Source: Stratiolaelaps scimitus (lineage: Eukaryota; Arthropoda; Arachnida; Mesostigmata; Laelapidae). From it: a DNA stretch of 64,000 nucleotides. Below the pieces are notes generated by a model. That model saw only the letters and a list, made by a program, of their open reading frames with translations. It was not told the origin of the DNA and did not search any database. The translations under genes were made by a program, and so were the position numbers. The stretch covers positions 1,798,001 through 1,862,000 of the forward strand of contig JABWDB010000015.1 of assembly GCA_019614645.1 (NCBI GenBank), given 5' to 3'. This document shows, one piece after another, positions 47,995 through 60,109 of this stretch; position 1 is the first letter of the stretch; every line of letters starts with the position of its first letter.

Positions 47995-50110
47995 TAAAAT
48001 TTAAGCTTCGTCGTTCCTATTACTAACAAACGTCTTTACTTCGTGAGCAAACTTCTTTGCTGAGATTAGGGTTCGAATCTCTGGGAGGAGTGAGCCCCAT
48101 ATGGCTGGTAGGCGGTAAGCTCTCTTGTGGTGAATGGTCTACTAAACACCATTGCACGACGGGACGTTCGTTTCCCCATAGCCGTGATAGGGAGGGAGAT
48201 ATAGCTGGGCATCTTTTCCCTAAGGATTTTGAAAGCAAGAACAGCAGCCTGAACCGGGCAGATCTGAGCCCGAGACTCCGGAAAACGTCTTTGACAGAGT
48301 CACAACGACGGCGGTCAAAAATCACCCTTCGAGTGTCGTTGTCGATGATTTCTCCTCTACGCAATGATCCTCTAGTTCCACCACCCGAAATTAGTGGTGC
48401 CGTAGCAGAGCAAAGGAATGAGCAGCATCTTGTATACTGGTAGCAGCCAAATATATCGGGACGCCCAGAGCCCCGAGGCGACATAGTGAAGCAATGACAG
48501 CGTAACATTTCGGAGTTAGTCCTTTCACGTGGCTATGCCATCTGAGTGTGTCCTGGAGCATCAGCCCTAAGCATTCGACTGAGGGTAACACAGGAGCGGA
48601 TTGGCCACAAAGCTGAACTGACTGGACCTGAACCGATCTTTGAGAAGCCCTGAAAAGGGTAATACCCGTTTTACTAGCATTGCTGGCCAGTCCGAATTTT
48701 TGAAAGATCTCGATGACCTCCTCCACCTTAGAAATAGACAATTGGATATCCTCCCAAGTCGATGATGGTGAGATTCGAAAGAGAAGTGACGCGTGATCCG
48801 CATAGGCGATGATTTTACAAAATCTGCCCGCTGATATTGTCAAAAAGATTAAGTTGATTAACACGATGAATACGCAAGGCCCTAATATAGAACCCTGTGG
48901 CGTGCCCATGTTGACAACCTTCCATGATGACTCCAACTTCTCCGACTTTAACAGCCTGTAATCTGTCAGCGAGGTACGACCGAAATCAAGCAATTACTAT
49001 GGTGTTGTAACCAATATGTTGGAGAATTTGCAGAAAATACGAGTGGCGCAGGCAGTTGAAAGAGGCCTACAGGTCAAGGAAGACACCCAAGCAAAGCTGG
49101 TCGTTCTCGATGAAGTCCACAGTCTCCTGCCAGGGGCTGCTCCATGATATTACATTACGGAAACCAAACTGACTGGAAGAGAAGAATTTTAAGGAATTGA
49201 GATGCCTTTCTAGTCTGACCAGAACAACTTTCTCCATGACTTTGGAGAGGTAGTCCACCAACGAGATATAGGCCTATAATTTGCTGGCTGCCTGCGCTCA
49301 CCCTTGTTTTTAAACAACGGAATAATTTGAGCTTCTTTCAGCTTTTGTGGAAAAGAACCAGACCTCATCGACAAAATAATGATGTGGGTCAGCGGACGGG
49401 TCAAGACGGAGGGCGCCCACAAGAACAGTTTATCCGGAATCCCCGCTGCACCAACACTCCAGGTGGCCTTAGTGGAGGTAAGGGCCTGCTCTACTTCAAA
49501 CATCCTGACATCCGCAAATTGGAACGTTTGTTGTTGGGCTTGCAGGACAGTCTCCAACTCTGGTCTAATGTCGTCATCGATTTTGAGAGAGGATATGGTT
49601 CTCAAGCCGATCCTAGCAAACTGCTGATTTAACTCATCTGCAATGCTCTGAGGGGAAGAAAGAGACGCAGTGCTACCCTCCAGAGTGTTCGGCAGTTCCG
49701 CTACTCTCGTCCTCCTACCACAGGAAAAGTTAATAAATTTCCACAGCTGGCCCGGCTTGCCTTAAAGATACGTGAATCAAGATTCATAGAAGGAAGTTCG
49801 AGCACGCTTAACTTCGCGCACATATCGAAGACGACTAGAACAATATGCCGTCTTTGTTTGTTGAGATTTCTTACTTAAATGCCATGGGTATACTCTGTTA
49901 ACATTCTGGCGAAGGCGGCGTACACTAGAAGAGAACCGGAACTTGTGCTGCCTGAGTGGAACTGCGATGGGAGCAAAGGTCGTGAGACACTCCTCGTAAA
50001 CCCTACGGAGCATGCAACAGAAACCCATCAAAGGCAGAATTAACGTCTTCGGCGTCGCAAATACCAAGCAATAATAAGTGGGATACGAGGCCTAGAAATT
50101 TTGAAATCAC
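47995..50110 (-). mobile_element. Non-LTR retrotransposon, copy 2, nearly continuous RT
   Basis: From 50067 down: endonuclease-RT linker (VPLRQHKFRFSSSVRRLRQ; WHLSKKSQQTKTAYCSSRLR), then GQLWKFINFS and SIADELNQQFARIGLRT, then the RT start. The endonuclease catalytic region itself is absent. RT blocks are KLKEAQIIPLFKNKGERRQP, ANYRPIS, FGFRN, LCLGVFLDL, GTPQGSILGPCVFIVLIN and AYADH. Stops interrupt it near 49066 and 48994. The 3' portion extends to about 48000. The same family occurs at 14-15 kb. Confidence 0.85.
48391..49605 (-). pseudogene. Reverse transcriptase of copy 2, catalytic motif altered
   Basis: About 400 codons in three open blocks (49605-49210, 49261-49067, 48993-48391) separated by a frameshift and two stops. 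The catalytic box reads YADH instead of YADD (about 48790-48815), so the second metal-binding Asp is gone. Together with the stops this marks an inactive copy. Confidence 0.85.
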
Positions 50111-50482
50111 TGTATCGACTTTCCGCGAGACATTTTTATTGGTCACAACAATCCAGGCATCTTGCTGTGCAGAATTGTTTTCATCAACAGGCGGTTCATC
50201 AGTAGTACAGACACTGGCGTCAGCTGAGTCTATGACCGTAGAATCGATGGCTGAAACCGAGGCGGAATGAGTGTTCTCGTTATATGTCTTCAACGCCCTA
50301 CTTATCACCGTTCCCCCCTTGGCGCCAGGGAGCTTACTAGTTCCTGCAGAGAGTCCCTGTGAGGGCTTTAATGTCCCACCTGAGGCTTTCACTTCTTTGC
50401 TTCTCGTTGTTCTTGTAGACGATATAGCATGGTTGTTGGCAGCGGACGCCCTGGACATGATGGCCACCAGGTACGTTCGCAC
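50003..50482 (-). pseudogene. ORF1-like frame next to retroelement copy 2
   Basis: A 159-codon frame from GTG (ATG eight codons in), rich in Ser, Thr and Ala (RASAANNHAISSTRTTRSKE) with AQQDAWIVVTNKNVSRKVD, then SHLLLLGICDAEDVNSAFDG at the end. The N-terminal part looks like the disordered head of a LINE ORF1. The last 30 residues resemble the end of an endonuclease domain. If so, the element lost most of ORF1 and the endonuclease by internal deletion. It could alternatively be a host exon. Confidence 0.5.
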
Positions 50483-50537
50483 CGTAGCGCACTATAGACA
50501 ACAGGTGTGAGTGAGAGCAGCAGTATGTAAATATTTA

Positions 50538-50746
50538 CCTGTCAAGGGGATCCCTCGATGGAGACCACAATGACGACGAATTGATCCCCGAAGCACGAGT
50601 CTCGTAGGAGAGGCTTCGCTGCGACTGCACGATCGTGTGCTCGTTCCCTTGAAGAACTCTGCTTCTCCCAGCTTAACGGGATAACCCGAAATGATCGTCG
50701 TGACAGCTACGATAACTAGCACTGCGATTTCACACACAAGGATCAT
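50538..50746 (-). CDS. Possible first exon of a secreted precursor
   Basis: Begins at an ATG in good context (GAA before it). The first 21 residues (ILVCEIAVLVIVAVTTIISG after Met) form a clear signal peptide, followed by YPVKLGEAEFFKGTSTRSCS and a basic stretch with two cysteines. It ends TTGACAG|GTAAAT, phase 1. The next strong acceptor (CACACCTGTTGTCTATAG, exon start 50491) would make a 46-base intron and lead into DNA shared with the ORF1-like frame of the adjacent retroelement, in a different frame that adds four cysteines and stops. It is unclear whether this is a host gene abutting the element or part of the element's 5' region. Confidence 0.3.
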
Positions 50747-50759
50747 TTCTTTGTCGCAA

Positions 50760-52675
50760 AAACCAAGCCATAAAGATGCACCATACCACCTAGATTCGCC
50801 AGCTCACAGCCTAATGTGAGAGACTATATAACAGTCCAATTGTCTGTTTTTTACCTAAGCGGCACCGCCGTGATGGAAGCTAAACCTTCAATGTATGGTA
50901 TTTAAATAGCTAGCGCGAGTGTAACAAGCAAAACAGAAAGTTCCTACGAACTGAAGCACTCCATTGAGTTAGCGAGTTCACCTTACAAAATGCGCCGAAA
51001 TATGGAAGCCGGTGAATTATTTGAGAATGGTGCGAGAAGGATTTGTGAATATGTATGACTTCGTAAGCAGAACACGTACACGAGCTCATTGCTGCGGTAG
51101 ACACTCCTGGATAGAAGATAAGAATTTCCTCCTATTATGGTTGTACAATGAATTCTGATATATTAAATACATTCGGACAGCTATCAGGTGGAGTATTCAA
51201 TACGAGGTCCCTGTATAATTAGTACACTTCACCTGCTTGTGTCTATACTCGCGTGAACTAGTCTCCGGACGTCGAAATGTTCGTCATACTATTGATTTAA
51301 AGAAGAACCATAGAATATCAACATGCCTGTTCAAGCACACATGATTAAGTCACTAGACCGTAGCAACCAACGAAGGACGAAGAAGCTTCACTATATGAGA
51401 GGCTCCATAAGTCTCACCACTGAGACGTCTGTCTCTTGTGTTCATTACACATCTTATTCTACGCTACTCGAGATTTTTCCTCGACACCTCTCACTGTGCC
51501 TCTCTGGATATTTCATTTGCACAGACACCTTCGAGCGTCCGAACAGGGATAGGCCATCCCGAAGCTAGACGCGAGCGAACACCTCCAAGGGCCTAAACGC
51601 GTGGGGTACTTTTACCTTCATCTTCTTTATATTACACTCGTACCCGTGGCGTTGTCGACACGGGATTCCTCATTGCCGGCGGCTAGTGAGAGGAGCTAAA
51701 GCCAAAAATAGCGTAAACACTAAGGATGGAAAATCCTTTCTTCTGGGCCAATCCGCCCCAAAACTTCTCTCTCTCTCTATCTCGGTCTCATGAGTCCCCC
51801 GTCCTGACATATGTTTGAAGCAACGCCACAAAGCAATTGGTCAGCTATGGAGATTACAGACGAGTAAGGTATCCCACGCGTAGAAGAAGACCAAAACTCG
51901 ACTGATCTCTCTCACTGCAACGAGTTGTCAGGCGATGATGACGACAGCAGCAGATATATATATATGGGCAAGGGCAACGCACTATGAATATGCGTATTCA
52001 TGAGTGTCCTCTATACCCCTACTGATTACTAATAAAGATATGTATACATCTGTTATATTATATAGGATAGATTTCTTCCCTCCTCTGCAGCGCCTTCTCT
52101 TCGTAGTGCAAAGAGGCGATGCTGTGTCGGCCCCGGTCTAACAGCCTGTCCCAATCTGCGTCATATATATATATATAGTAAGACACACAATATCTCAATT
52201 ATGTTGCAACTCGCACATCGGCACACCCGTGCACTAATATTATCAGTGTTGGTATTATAGATAGCATCCATATTATTATGCAATCCTTTATCACTTTTTT
52301 CCACACGGTATTGTGTTATACCTTGCTATAGTATGACACATGCACACATGAAGTATCATTATGTAAAATCATTTGGTAGCGGTTGCTCGTTTGCGGCGCG
52401 CAACGGATCTGTGTCCTGCATTGACGTTGCACTTTCGATTAAAGCATTAGTACGCACGAAATCTGAAAGGTCAAATAGACTTTCCTATCGAGTTTCCAGC
52501 AAGAGTAAGAACGTTCTTAGTTTTCATATTATCTTCTCGGCCTGCGTCCTGCTCCGCCTTACGATTTGCTGGGTTCCGTTTTGAAACGTCATCTCGAAAA
52601 GGCTACAAACGATGCGTGTGATTCAACTTAATTACTCGAATGACAAATTCTCTTGAAAATATCTAAATAATTGTT
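50760..52675. other. No gene supported
   Basis: AT-rich unique sequence with short TA tracts (51955, 52165). I see nothing coding. Confidence 0.55.
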
Positions 52676-52680
52676 TTTCA

Positions 52681-52792
52681 AGCTGAACCTCACTGCTGTT
52701 CCCCTATCTGACAGGCCTCACCTCTTAACCTTCTGGGTATTACTATGTGGACCTATCGGGGGGCCACCTTTACTTATCCTCTTCCTTCCTCG
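52681..52792 (+). repeat. Dispersed repeat, family 3, copy B
   Basis: AGCTGAACCTCACTGCTGTT, CCCCTATCTGACAGGCC, CTCTTAACCTTCTGGGTATT and ACTATGTGGACCTATCGGGG match copy A at 27341-27455 in order and spacing. Confidence 0.65.
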
Positions 52793-55075
52793 TATCTGGC
52801 AAGAATCTTCAGATAAAAATCTGGCTATCTAGATAAATCGGTAGATTTTTTTATCTAATCTCTTGAAAATGTCTACCTCGACAACACGTGGATTGCGTTA
52901 TATTTCGATTGTACCAGAATGATGAATGGCTATACTAGAGCTGCTCCATATCGGAAGGCGTATACGGTACAGTCGTTATACGGGCATCTTGAGCTTACAC
53001 AATGAGTATCGTATTGTGTTGATACGGAGTTTTGAATATTTTCACATAGATTTTTGAGCAAAACACTATTATATATTGTATTTACTAAAACTCGATTTCT
53101 TGTATGTTGGCTGATATCAGGCGCATTATGCCTGCAACTGAACGCTATCCTATTCAATGATATAGATGACCGAGTCAATAATACCCGTTGCGACACCATG
53201 TTCAATGTGTTTATTATTATTGTCATTATTATTGATTAGTACTTAGCAAAATTCTATTCACCAGCATGCGCACGTTAGACGAACTACCACTACCACCAGA
53301 GCGACGAGGGGCGGCGGGATCTCTATCAAACTTTTCTGGCTTTCCCTGCAATTCTTCTCTAGCATCGATGTCTTCCACCAGCCTTCATCCCAGACAGCGT
53401 CTTTCCTGAGACGGAGAGTTCCCTCGCTATTTTCTATTCCCCGCTGTCGCCGTACGGCAGCCTTCCGCTCGCTGATCCCTTACCTATCACCGACTTTCGC
53501 CCGGCTATCCCCCTCTATCTTTCAACCCTCCTTCCGAACAGCTCGATCTTTCTAAACGTGCTGCGTGTCGAGATATAATCTCACTGAAGCGAATCTTCCA
53601 GTGGAGCAGCCCCTCAGCAGCTCCTCACCTCGTTGCCGGCCTAACGGCGCCCTGCATCGGCGTATTTCATAAATCAAGTCGTGCACGAACAGCGCGCCAT
53701 CACCACGAATGACGCTGCAGTACACAGTGAGGAAGGGGTACATACGCCAGAGAGCAGAGCGTCTTGGGGACGCCGCGAGCTTGTCAGGCGAGACTAGCAC
53801 TGCCGACGGGGGAATAAGGATAACGCATTCGATGACGGACGAGGAAGAGGCGGCTACCGCCGACGTCGTCGGTGCCGCCACCGCCGCCACCGCTTTAACA
53901 GAACACAACACCACCGTACAGGCTCACCAGGATGTAACGCAGCCTACGGGCCATGGGAGCCATCGGTAGGTGCAGGCAGCACCCTTGAGAGTAACAAGGT
54001 CGCGTCGCCTGTGAACGCTCCTCCATGACTACGCCTCTGATACCGATATTTGAGTTACTTGTGTTATTCGATTCAGATGTTTCTCTCTCTCTCTCTCACT
54101 CTTTCACCTCCTAGGCCCCTTTGTCTGGTACTACTGAGTTCTGTATATACATTCATATATCTAACGCCAGCGAGAAAAACGCGTCCATGTTCGGCGTCGC
54201 CGGCAGCGACGAGGGCAGTAGCGTGTCCCATTAGCGGGGCTTTTCTAGCTATCTAAAGAAAAAAGACCCAACATCGGAGGTCGACACGCACCTCGAGGCA
54301 CGCACGCAAATACGTCTGTGTGGGGGGCGCAAACACATCAGAGGCTTTCAAAAACCGCTCCGTTTCGCGGGCATCCGGGTGTTGAGTACTGCTAACCCCG
54401 TTGTTGATTCCAGTTCTGCCTCGTTATTGCTGTGCTTCTGCGGCAGCCGTTGGGGACGGCGGCCGGTCATTTGCATGGCAATGCACAGCTAGTCAGGGGA
54501 GGTCTCAGACGCGCAAGTACACAGAACACAGGCCGACGCGCGCACCGTAGTGGCGACTCATTTGGACCTCCATAATGGATCTCGTTCGGTCGTTCGGTAC
54601 AGCGGGGCTCTGAGGGGCGCGAGCAATGGGCGAAGAAGGTATGCTTCTCGGTACATATACGGATCTAAATATCATATGATGATATTTTTATGAACCTGAA
54701 TAGGGGTCAGCACAGCAGGGAAAGGGAGGGCGGGTGTGGGATATAAGCCTAAGAGAATACGGATGTGGAGATAGAAGTATTTGCGTTAGCGGCAGCAGAG
54801 GGAGTACCATACGAACACTAATACTCTATGAACTATGGCCGTCGACAGCGGTTCTTCAAGGACACAGAGAGACGGCTTCAGACGCCGGGGCAGAGCTCTG
54901 TGTTGAAGCGGAGGCGGCGGAGGCAGCTGCTGTGGTCTCACGAGGCCGCGTGTGTCATGTACAAAAAGTGTGCTCATTAATATGTATTATATATAGATTT
55001 GTATAGGTGCCGCGATGAGTTGGTTTACAGCCCCATCGGGTCGAAATAGCCAGCTACTATGTAGAGATATATGCT

Positions 55076-55100
55076 GTTGTTGCTGCTGCTGCTGCTGCCA
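55076..55100. repeat. (TGC)n trinucleotide repeat
   Basis: Several consecutive TGC/TGT units. A CAG tract occurs at 14474-14493. Neither lies in a supported coding frame. Confidence 0.85.
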
Positions 55101-55159
55101 ACAACGACGTGGATTTTGAAGAGCAGACTTACCGTTGCTGCTCATTCGCGTAGTCCCGC

Positions 55160-55437
55160 AGATGATCTAGTGCTGAGAGCCTTTGATTGCTAGACAGAAG
55201 GGACATATTGGTTGGGTTCAAATTCTGCCAGACGCTTTAGAGGATCCTTGGAGTCCTGGATTATTTTTTTCATCTGTGGATCCTTGCCAGATACAAAGAA
55301 AAATTAATCGAAAATATCTAAAATGAATCTTAGAAAATATATCTAACGTGGCTCCGGCATGTTCTCGTTGTAATACGGCTCAGAGCCGATGACTGTTACA
55401 TAGGGGGCACAGCTGAGAATCAGCTCAAACGATGGTC
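55160..55437 (+). mobile_element. SINE-like repeat, family 2, copy B
   Basis: Homologous to 7830-8105. The 5' part carries a B-box-like GGGTTCAAATTCTGCC (about 55216-55231), pointing to a tRNA-derived head. The 3' half holds TTCTCGTTGTAATACGG and the short palindrome CAGCTGAGAATCAGCTC. Confidence 0.65.
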
Positions 55438-56955
55438 CATTCGATGTATGGTCGTTCGGTTGACGTGTCCGTCACATTGATACACAGTTGGATTGAGCAA
55501 ATTTTTAACGCATGCTCTCTCTCTCTCTCTCTTTCCGGCACTCTGCTGAGACGAGCAAAATCCAATGCAAATAGGAAACTGATCCTTTGCGACGTCAATA
55601 CGACCCATACGAAGGGGTTGGCTGGAGTTTTTGGTAAAACGCCAGCCGGCGTTGGCCACGGCCAGTGATAGACGCCACGCATATAATCGATGGTACAACG
55701 ACGGACAGCTCGTGATCGATGACGCGATCGCGCACAATGCTTCGTCGGCTGCGGTGGATCGTGTGGCGGCGTGGTCCATGGCTGAATAGACACTGCCTAT
55801 GCATGCGGACCAGACACACGCGTCTTCGCTAGCGTCCCAAAATCTCGACGAATTTCAAACGAGAAAAGAGAAGCATTAGTTTCTTTCGAGTGAGCCCGCG
55901 TGATCGCTTATCATCGAGGATGGGCTGTCCCCAGTTATACATTATAATAGCCTCCGTGATAGAACGGACACGTTAGTGCCACGCGCTGCTACTAACCCGA
56001 CGATCTCGAAATTCAATACTTCTGCCGAAATGCAGTGATTGCCTGCACGACAATGGACAAATTCGGCGAATTTACGATGCTAGAGCGGAGTGCTATGGAA
56101 CTTTGCTGCCCAGGCAAAGTACGTACGCTTTTCGATATGAACAGTGTGCTAACCACATGTGAACAGGCGAAATCTGGCTGTTTGCGGTGGCAGGGGAGGA
56201 TTTTGATCGCAGACGAAAATAAACCAGTATAGCTGCACAGTATAGTAGTTTTCCCAATGGTTGAAGTTGCCACTAACGTTCTTGCATGTCATACGCCGGT
56301 ATTCTCCGGCAATAGCCAGTAAACGACCTAATCAAGGGTTGTCTAGCCTAAACTAGCACGTGGTTTGTATGCTTGAGCAATTACCAGATGCGATACGCAT
56401 CAAAGATTTGCCACCCCGAGAGCTGGCGCAATGTTTGAGTGCGTAAATATGCTATAATGACAGTGTTATGTGTTTGCTGTCTGGCGTCTACGATACTATA
56501 TGTTCTATATCCCATCGCGACATGTGGTCAAATCAACATGCAGGCCAACAGGAACGAAGGGCCTTGTTCATTTGACAAACACTGCTCCTGTAAATCGTCC
56601 TGATTCTAGGGCGTGCAACTCCCTCTCGCATCTCCCCTTCTGTGTTTACCGGGGTTCGTTTGTGTTCGACAACTGGCGAACCACTGGTTGCCAGATCTTC
56701 AGCATCGTCGTCCTGGCAATACGACGTCCTCTGTCCCTATCTTGAGCATCCAGGGTCTGTTACGGTTTTGTGTTCGCTGTTTTTTTGTCGTCCTTCGCCG
56801 CTACCATTCAGCATTTCAATCTCCAACCCTGGCTCCTCTGACAGGACTCGTCGATCAAAGCTGTCACTACCGGTTCTTGTGGCCCGGGGCCGGCGCCTTG
56901 TGTTGCCTTGCGTTGCCGCTAAGTAAGCCGATTAATCGAAGCAGCCCGGCCCCGT

Positions 56956-56982
56956 AAGGTGACCTTGTGTTCAAGGTCACCT
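56956..56982. promoter_or_regulatory. Inverted pair of extended nuclear-receptor half-sites (candidate)
   Basis: AGGTGACCTTG TGTT CAAGGTCACCT is a perfect inverted repeat. The right half contains TCAAGGTCA, the extended monomer site bound by NR5A/ERR-type orphan receptors; the left half is its mirror. No nearby gene start supports function. Confidence 0.25.
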
Positions 56983-57953
56983 ACGGTTTATTGTATTAAT
57001 ACGAGATCGCCCTGTGTACTTGCCGGGTTCATTCTTTTTTTGTCGCAGAAACGTGACTTTGACGGCAGAAATACGATACAAAAGTCTTCAGATATACGAA
57101 TTCGATGAGACTTTTTGGATTTTTCGCGATAAATAAATGTCACCTCGTGAAAATAGCCTAACTGGCCAACGTTAAGTACACAAGTATGATGGGTAACTTT
57201 GAACAGCGAGTCCAATCGTTATTCCAGCATATGTATTCTGTTTCGAACGTGAAGGTCTTTCCGCCGAATATGGTATGACTAATCTGTTTTCCATAGCTGA
57301 CCCTCAGGCGTTTTTCCATAGCAAGCTATGTAGCATTGGGTGTATTTTTCGAGGATCTGTTACGTCGGTCATGTTGAGGCCTTCCCTAATGTACCTATGT
57401 GACGGCAGACCAATATTAACAGCAGGTAACCTTCGATTTTTGGCCATCGAGCCGGTGATCATAAATTGCGGTGTTGTCCATGGCTGCGATAGCTATCGCA
57501 ACCAAATAGGCCAGGCCACAACCACCTAAGCCAGGCCTCCACATATTATCAGTACTAGATTTCTCGGATCACCACGTGCGTCCTCAGTCCAGGCGTCATC
57601 GTTCAAACTCTACTTCTCCGCTCTGCGAGGCCATCTTCCGAATGTTATTCCGCGTGGTTCAACTTAATCCGCCGTTCGAGGTCGAAAGTCATTCGACCGA
57701 ATTCTCTTAGCTACAAAGTAGTACCAGAAGAAGGAGGATTTCGAGATTACGACAGGTCTAAGATTACAAAATCGTATAGGATTGTAGAAAAATAACCTGG
57801 AATAGTGTACGGGTACCGGGGCATATAACGCGGCTGGCACACACTATTACTAAAATAATTAACGCACTTTCTGTCGTTTACAGTGAACAAAAAAATATAC
57901 GATTAGCATTGCGTATGAAGGCCAAGTGAGATCGCGCGAGTACCATAATCATT

Positions 57954-58008
57954 AGGACTCTTTCTTGCTTAGCGTCCGCTCGGCGGACGCTAAGCAAGAA
58001 AGAGTCCT
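57954..58008. repeat. Perfect hairpin, 26-bp arms and 3-base loop
   Basis: The arm 57954-57979 (AGGACTCTTTCTTGCTTAGC followed by GTCCGC) is followed by TCG and then its exact reverse complement to 58008. A weaker AT-rich pairing continues outside. No coding frame depends on it. Confidence 0.95.
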
Positions 58009-58696
58009 ATAATAATGCATATCTCTGTATATCACGACGCGAGCGAGCGACTTCTCGGTAGACCTGAACAACGGCCCCCGATCACGAAAGGGAGGGCACC
58101 ACAGCCGTGCCTGGACGTCTCTCTAGGAACGAGTACTGAAACCACTGTGATGTAGATCCCAGCAACGAGAATTTCTTGCCGTCGGTATAGCTGCGCGTGG
58201 ACGCGGCAAGAATCCGAGAACTGTGAGAACCATAGGCGCAATCGTGTAGTATAAGGGTTCTTGGGTCTTAGTCATACCGTCATAGTGACGGAAAGCGCTA
58301 CTCCATTTTACGGTACCTTTGTCACTTTTCGCAGGAATTGAGCGGGCAGCGTTACACGATTCAAGAACGAGCAACGTAAACTCGTCAAGATTATAGACAG
58401 AAGATTACCAAATTCGTTCGTCATCTTGTCAGTTATTGACTGCCGTATTATTACTCATTCAACGCTAATATCTTCCATCATTGTACGTGTAAAATAATTA
58501 ATAATATGTAAAATGAGCCGAAAGTAATATCGTTTTGATTTTTCTCGAAGTGTTCAGCCCAGCGGCAACGACAGAGAACGCGGGTGGATGTTGAGGTAGC
58601 GATCAGTCAGAACAAATCGTGACATCGTTCTTAGTACATTGTTTATTGACACGTTCCTAAGTTCAAATATTTTCTACGGGGAGCGTGTCGAGAAAG

Positions 58697-59000
58697 TTAC
58701 AGCGAGCCATTAATAACTGAATCCTGGATACGGGCGTGCAATCCTTGCACGATTCGGTAACACTGCTCGTTGAGCGTGGTGAATGGCGTTTCAATGGTTC
58801 CAACTCTAATCCGGTAGTCTAGTTTGTTCGATATCCCTGCTATGTAAGACATGCCGTAGCGAAATGTATTGCACTCCCTTCGTCCGCGTTCGCCGATCCC
58901 AATAATAATGGTCCGACGCATGAACATCGCCGCAGAATATCCGTGCAAATTATTCACGCAGTTTACAGATACAAGCTTAATACAAAACGTCTCTACTCTG
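58697..59000 (-). other. Coding-like minus-strand frame
   Basis: About 100 open codons ending TAA, including RRTIIIGIGERGRRECNTFR and TLNEQCYRIVQGLHARIQDS. A second coding-like stretch at 58240-58390 contains SARSIPA-type sequence and a hydrophobic run (YTIAPMVLTVLGFL). They are separated by stop-rich sequence. Either exons of an unrecognised gene or chance. Confidence 0.2.
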
Positions 59001-59900
59001 CATATATTTCAAATTGCGGGCGAAGCAGTTCGTTGTAGTCCATGCTTTCAAAATGTCTAGAAGGTTGACGCAATGTAGCGGCTGTGCCAAGACCTGGTCG
59101 ATAAGTTGTCGTCTGCATTGGAGTAACGGGTTGACAGTCGACTGGTTGCTAATGACGCCGATTAACGTTACGTATAAGGATGATTGTACGTACGCTCATG
59201 CAATTGTGTCACTATAATGATACGCTCGCTTCCAATATATCATTGTACCGTCATGGTCCACCAGGCGGGCACTCGACTCTAGGGAAGAGATAGACTCTCA
59301 GCAGGGGATGGAAGTTTTAGCAGGCGGGGGCGTTTTGATAGCCCGCACCTGGATCGGCTCACTTTTACGGAAATTGGAGGCACTCTGGTGGTGTTCGCGC
59401 GTTTGAAGAACATTTCCCCATCTCAAAAAAAAGAAAAAGCGGACACTCGTATAGACAACTCGTATAAGCAAATGAAACAGTATTTATTTCTGAAGATCTC
59501 TTCGTAGGACATGTTCTTCGTGATTTTGTTGTAAATTTTTTTTTCTTGCAATTCTTGGCCAAACAGCAAAGGTTGTTTGGTGGCTGTTTTTTTCCATGAA
59601 TACCGCAAGAAAGCAGCCTGATTTCAAGTGGACAGCGTCTCCATCTAGGTTATTATCGATTGTGTCAGGTGTTGTGTTTTCAACGGAACTAGTTCATGTC
59701 ATAGATGTTCATTGGTATTGCATCCGTATATTGACACTCGAGGTATTCCGCTCGTAGGCTTGCTATTTTCGCTCGTAAGAGGTGAACCTTTCAACACCAC
59801 TATCACACTAACAGCGCTAACAGGGAGGCTATTAAATCGATATTAATATCGAATCGCATGGAGAGCTAATGTAGAGACCTCATATAACTCGAATAGTCGA

Positions 59901-60105
59901 GCCCGGCGGTGTGGTGCATTCGTGTGCACCCTTGCAATCGGAGGAGACACGTACGACGTGCACTCACGGGTTCGATTTCCTATGAGTCCACCGGGAAAAT
60001 TTCCTTGTAGATCACTCGAAGAGACACTGAGACCCAGCCGGGGATCGATTCCGGGACCTCAAAGGTGTGAGTTCGACCACGTCGCCGCCACGCAATACAT
60101 GTTGT
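59901..60105 (+). mobile_element. tRNA-like SINE, family 1, copy B, inverted dimer
   Basis: CCCGGCGGTGTGGTGCATTC, then CCTTGCAATCGGAGGAGAC and B box GGGTTCGATTTCC (about 59968-59980). After a linker, GGGATCGATTCC...AGTTCGACCACGTCGCCGCC reads on the minus strand as a second, related tRNA-like unit (GGCGACGTGGTCGAAC...GGAATCGATCCC). The copy therefore looks like two heads in inverted orientation. Confidence 0.65.
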
Positions 60106-60109
60106 AACA

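Larger units (their letters stand above)
52800..57940. other. No gene supported
   Basis: Contains SINE copy 55160-55437. GC-rich 53.5-54.0 kb and 54.2-55.0 kb carry overlapping frames on both strands; they could include a promoter or 5' exon, but nothing decides it. Confidence 0.5.

Noticed and set aside
48057..48443. 128-codon plus-strand frame
   Set aside because: Antisense to the 3' part of the non-LTR element; no start or domain support.
53552..53969. 120- and 86-codon frames on opposite strands
   Set aside because: Both are open over the same GC-rich DNA and are Ala/Val-rich from GCC repeats; neither has supporting features.
55133..55206. Minus-strand ATG frame (SLLSSNQRLSALDHLRDYAN after Met) ending at a perfect CG|GTAAGT donor
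   Set aside because: Most of it overlaps the antisense of the tRNA-like head of SINE copy 55160-55437, so the coding look is probably coincidental.
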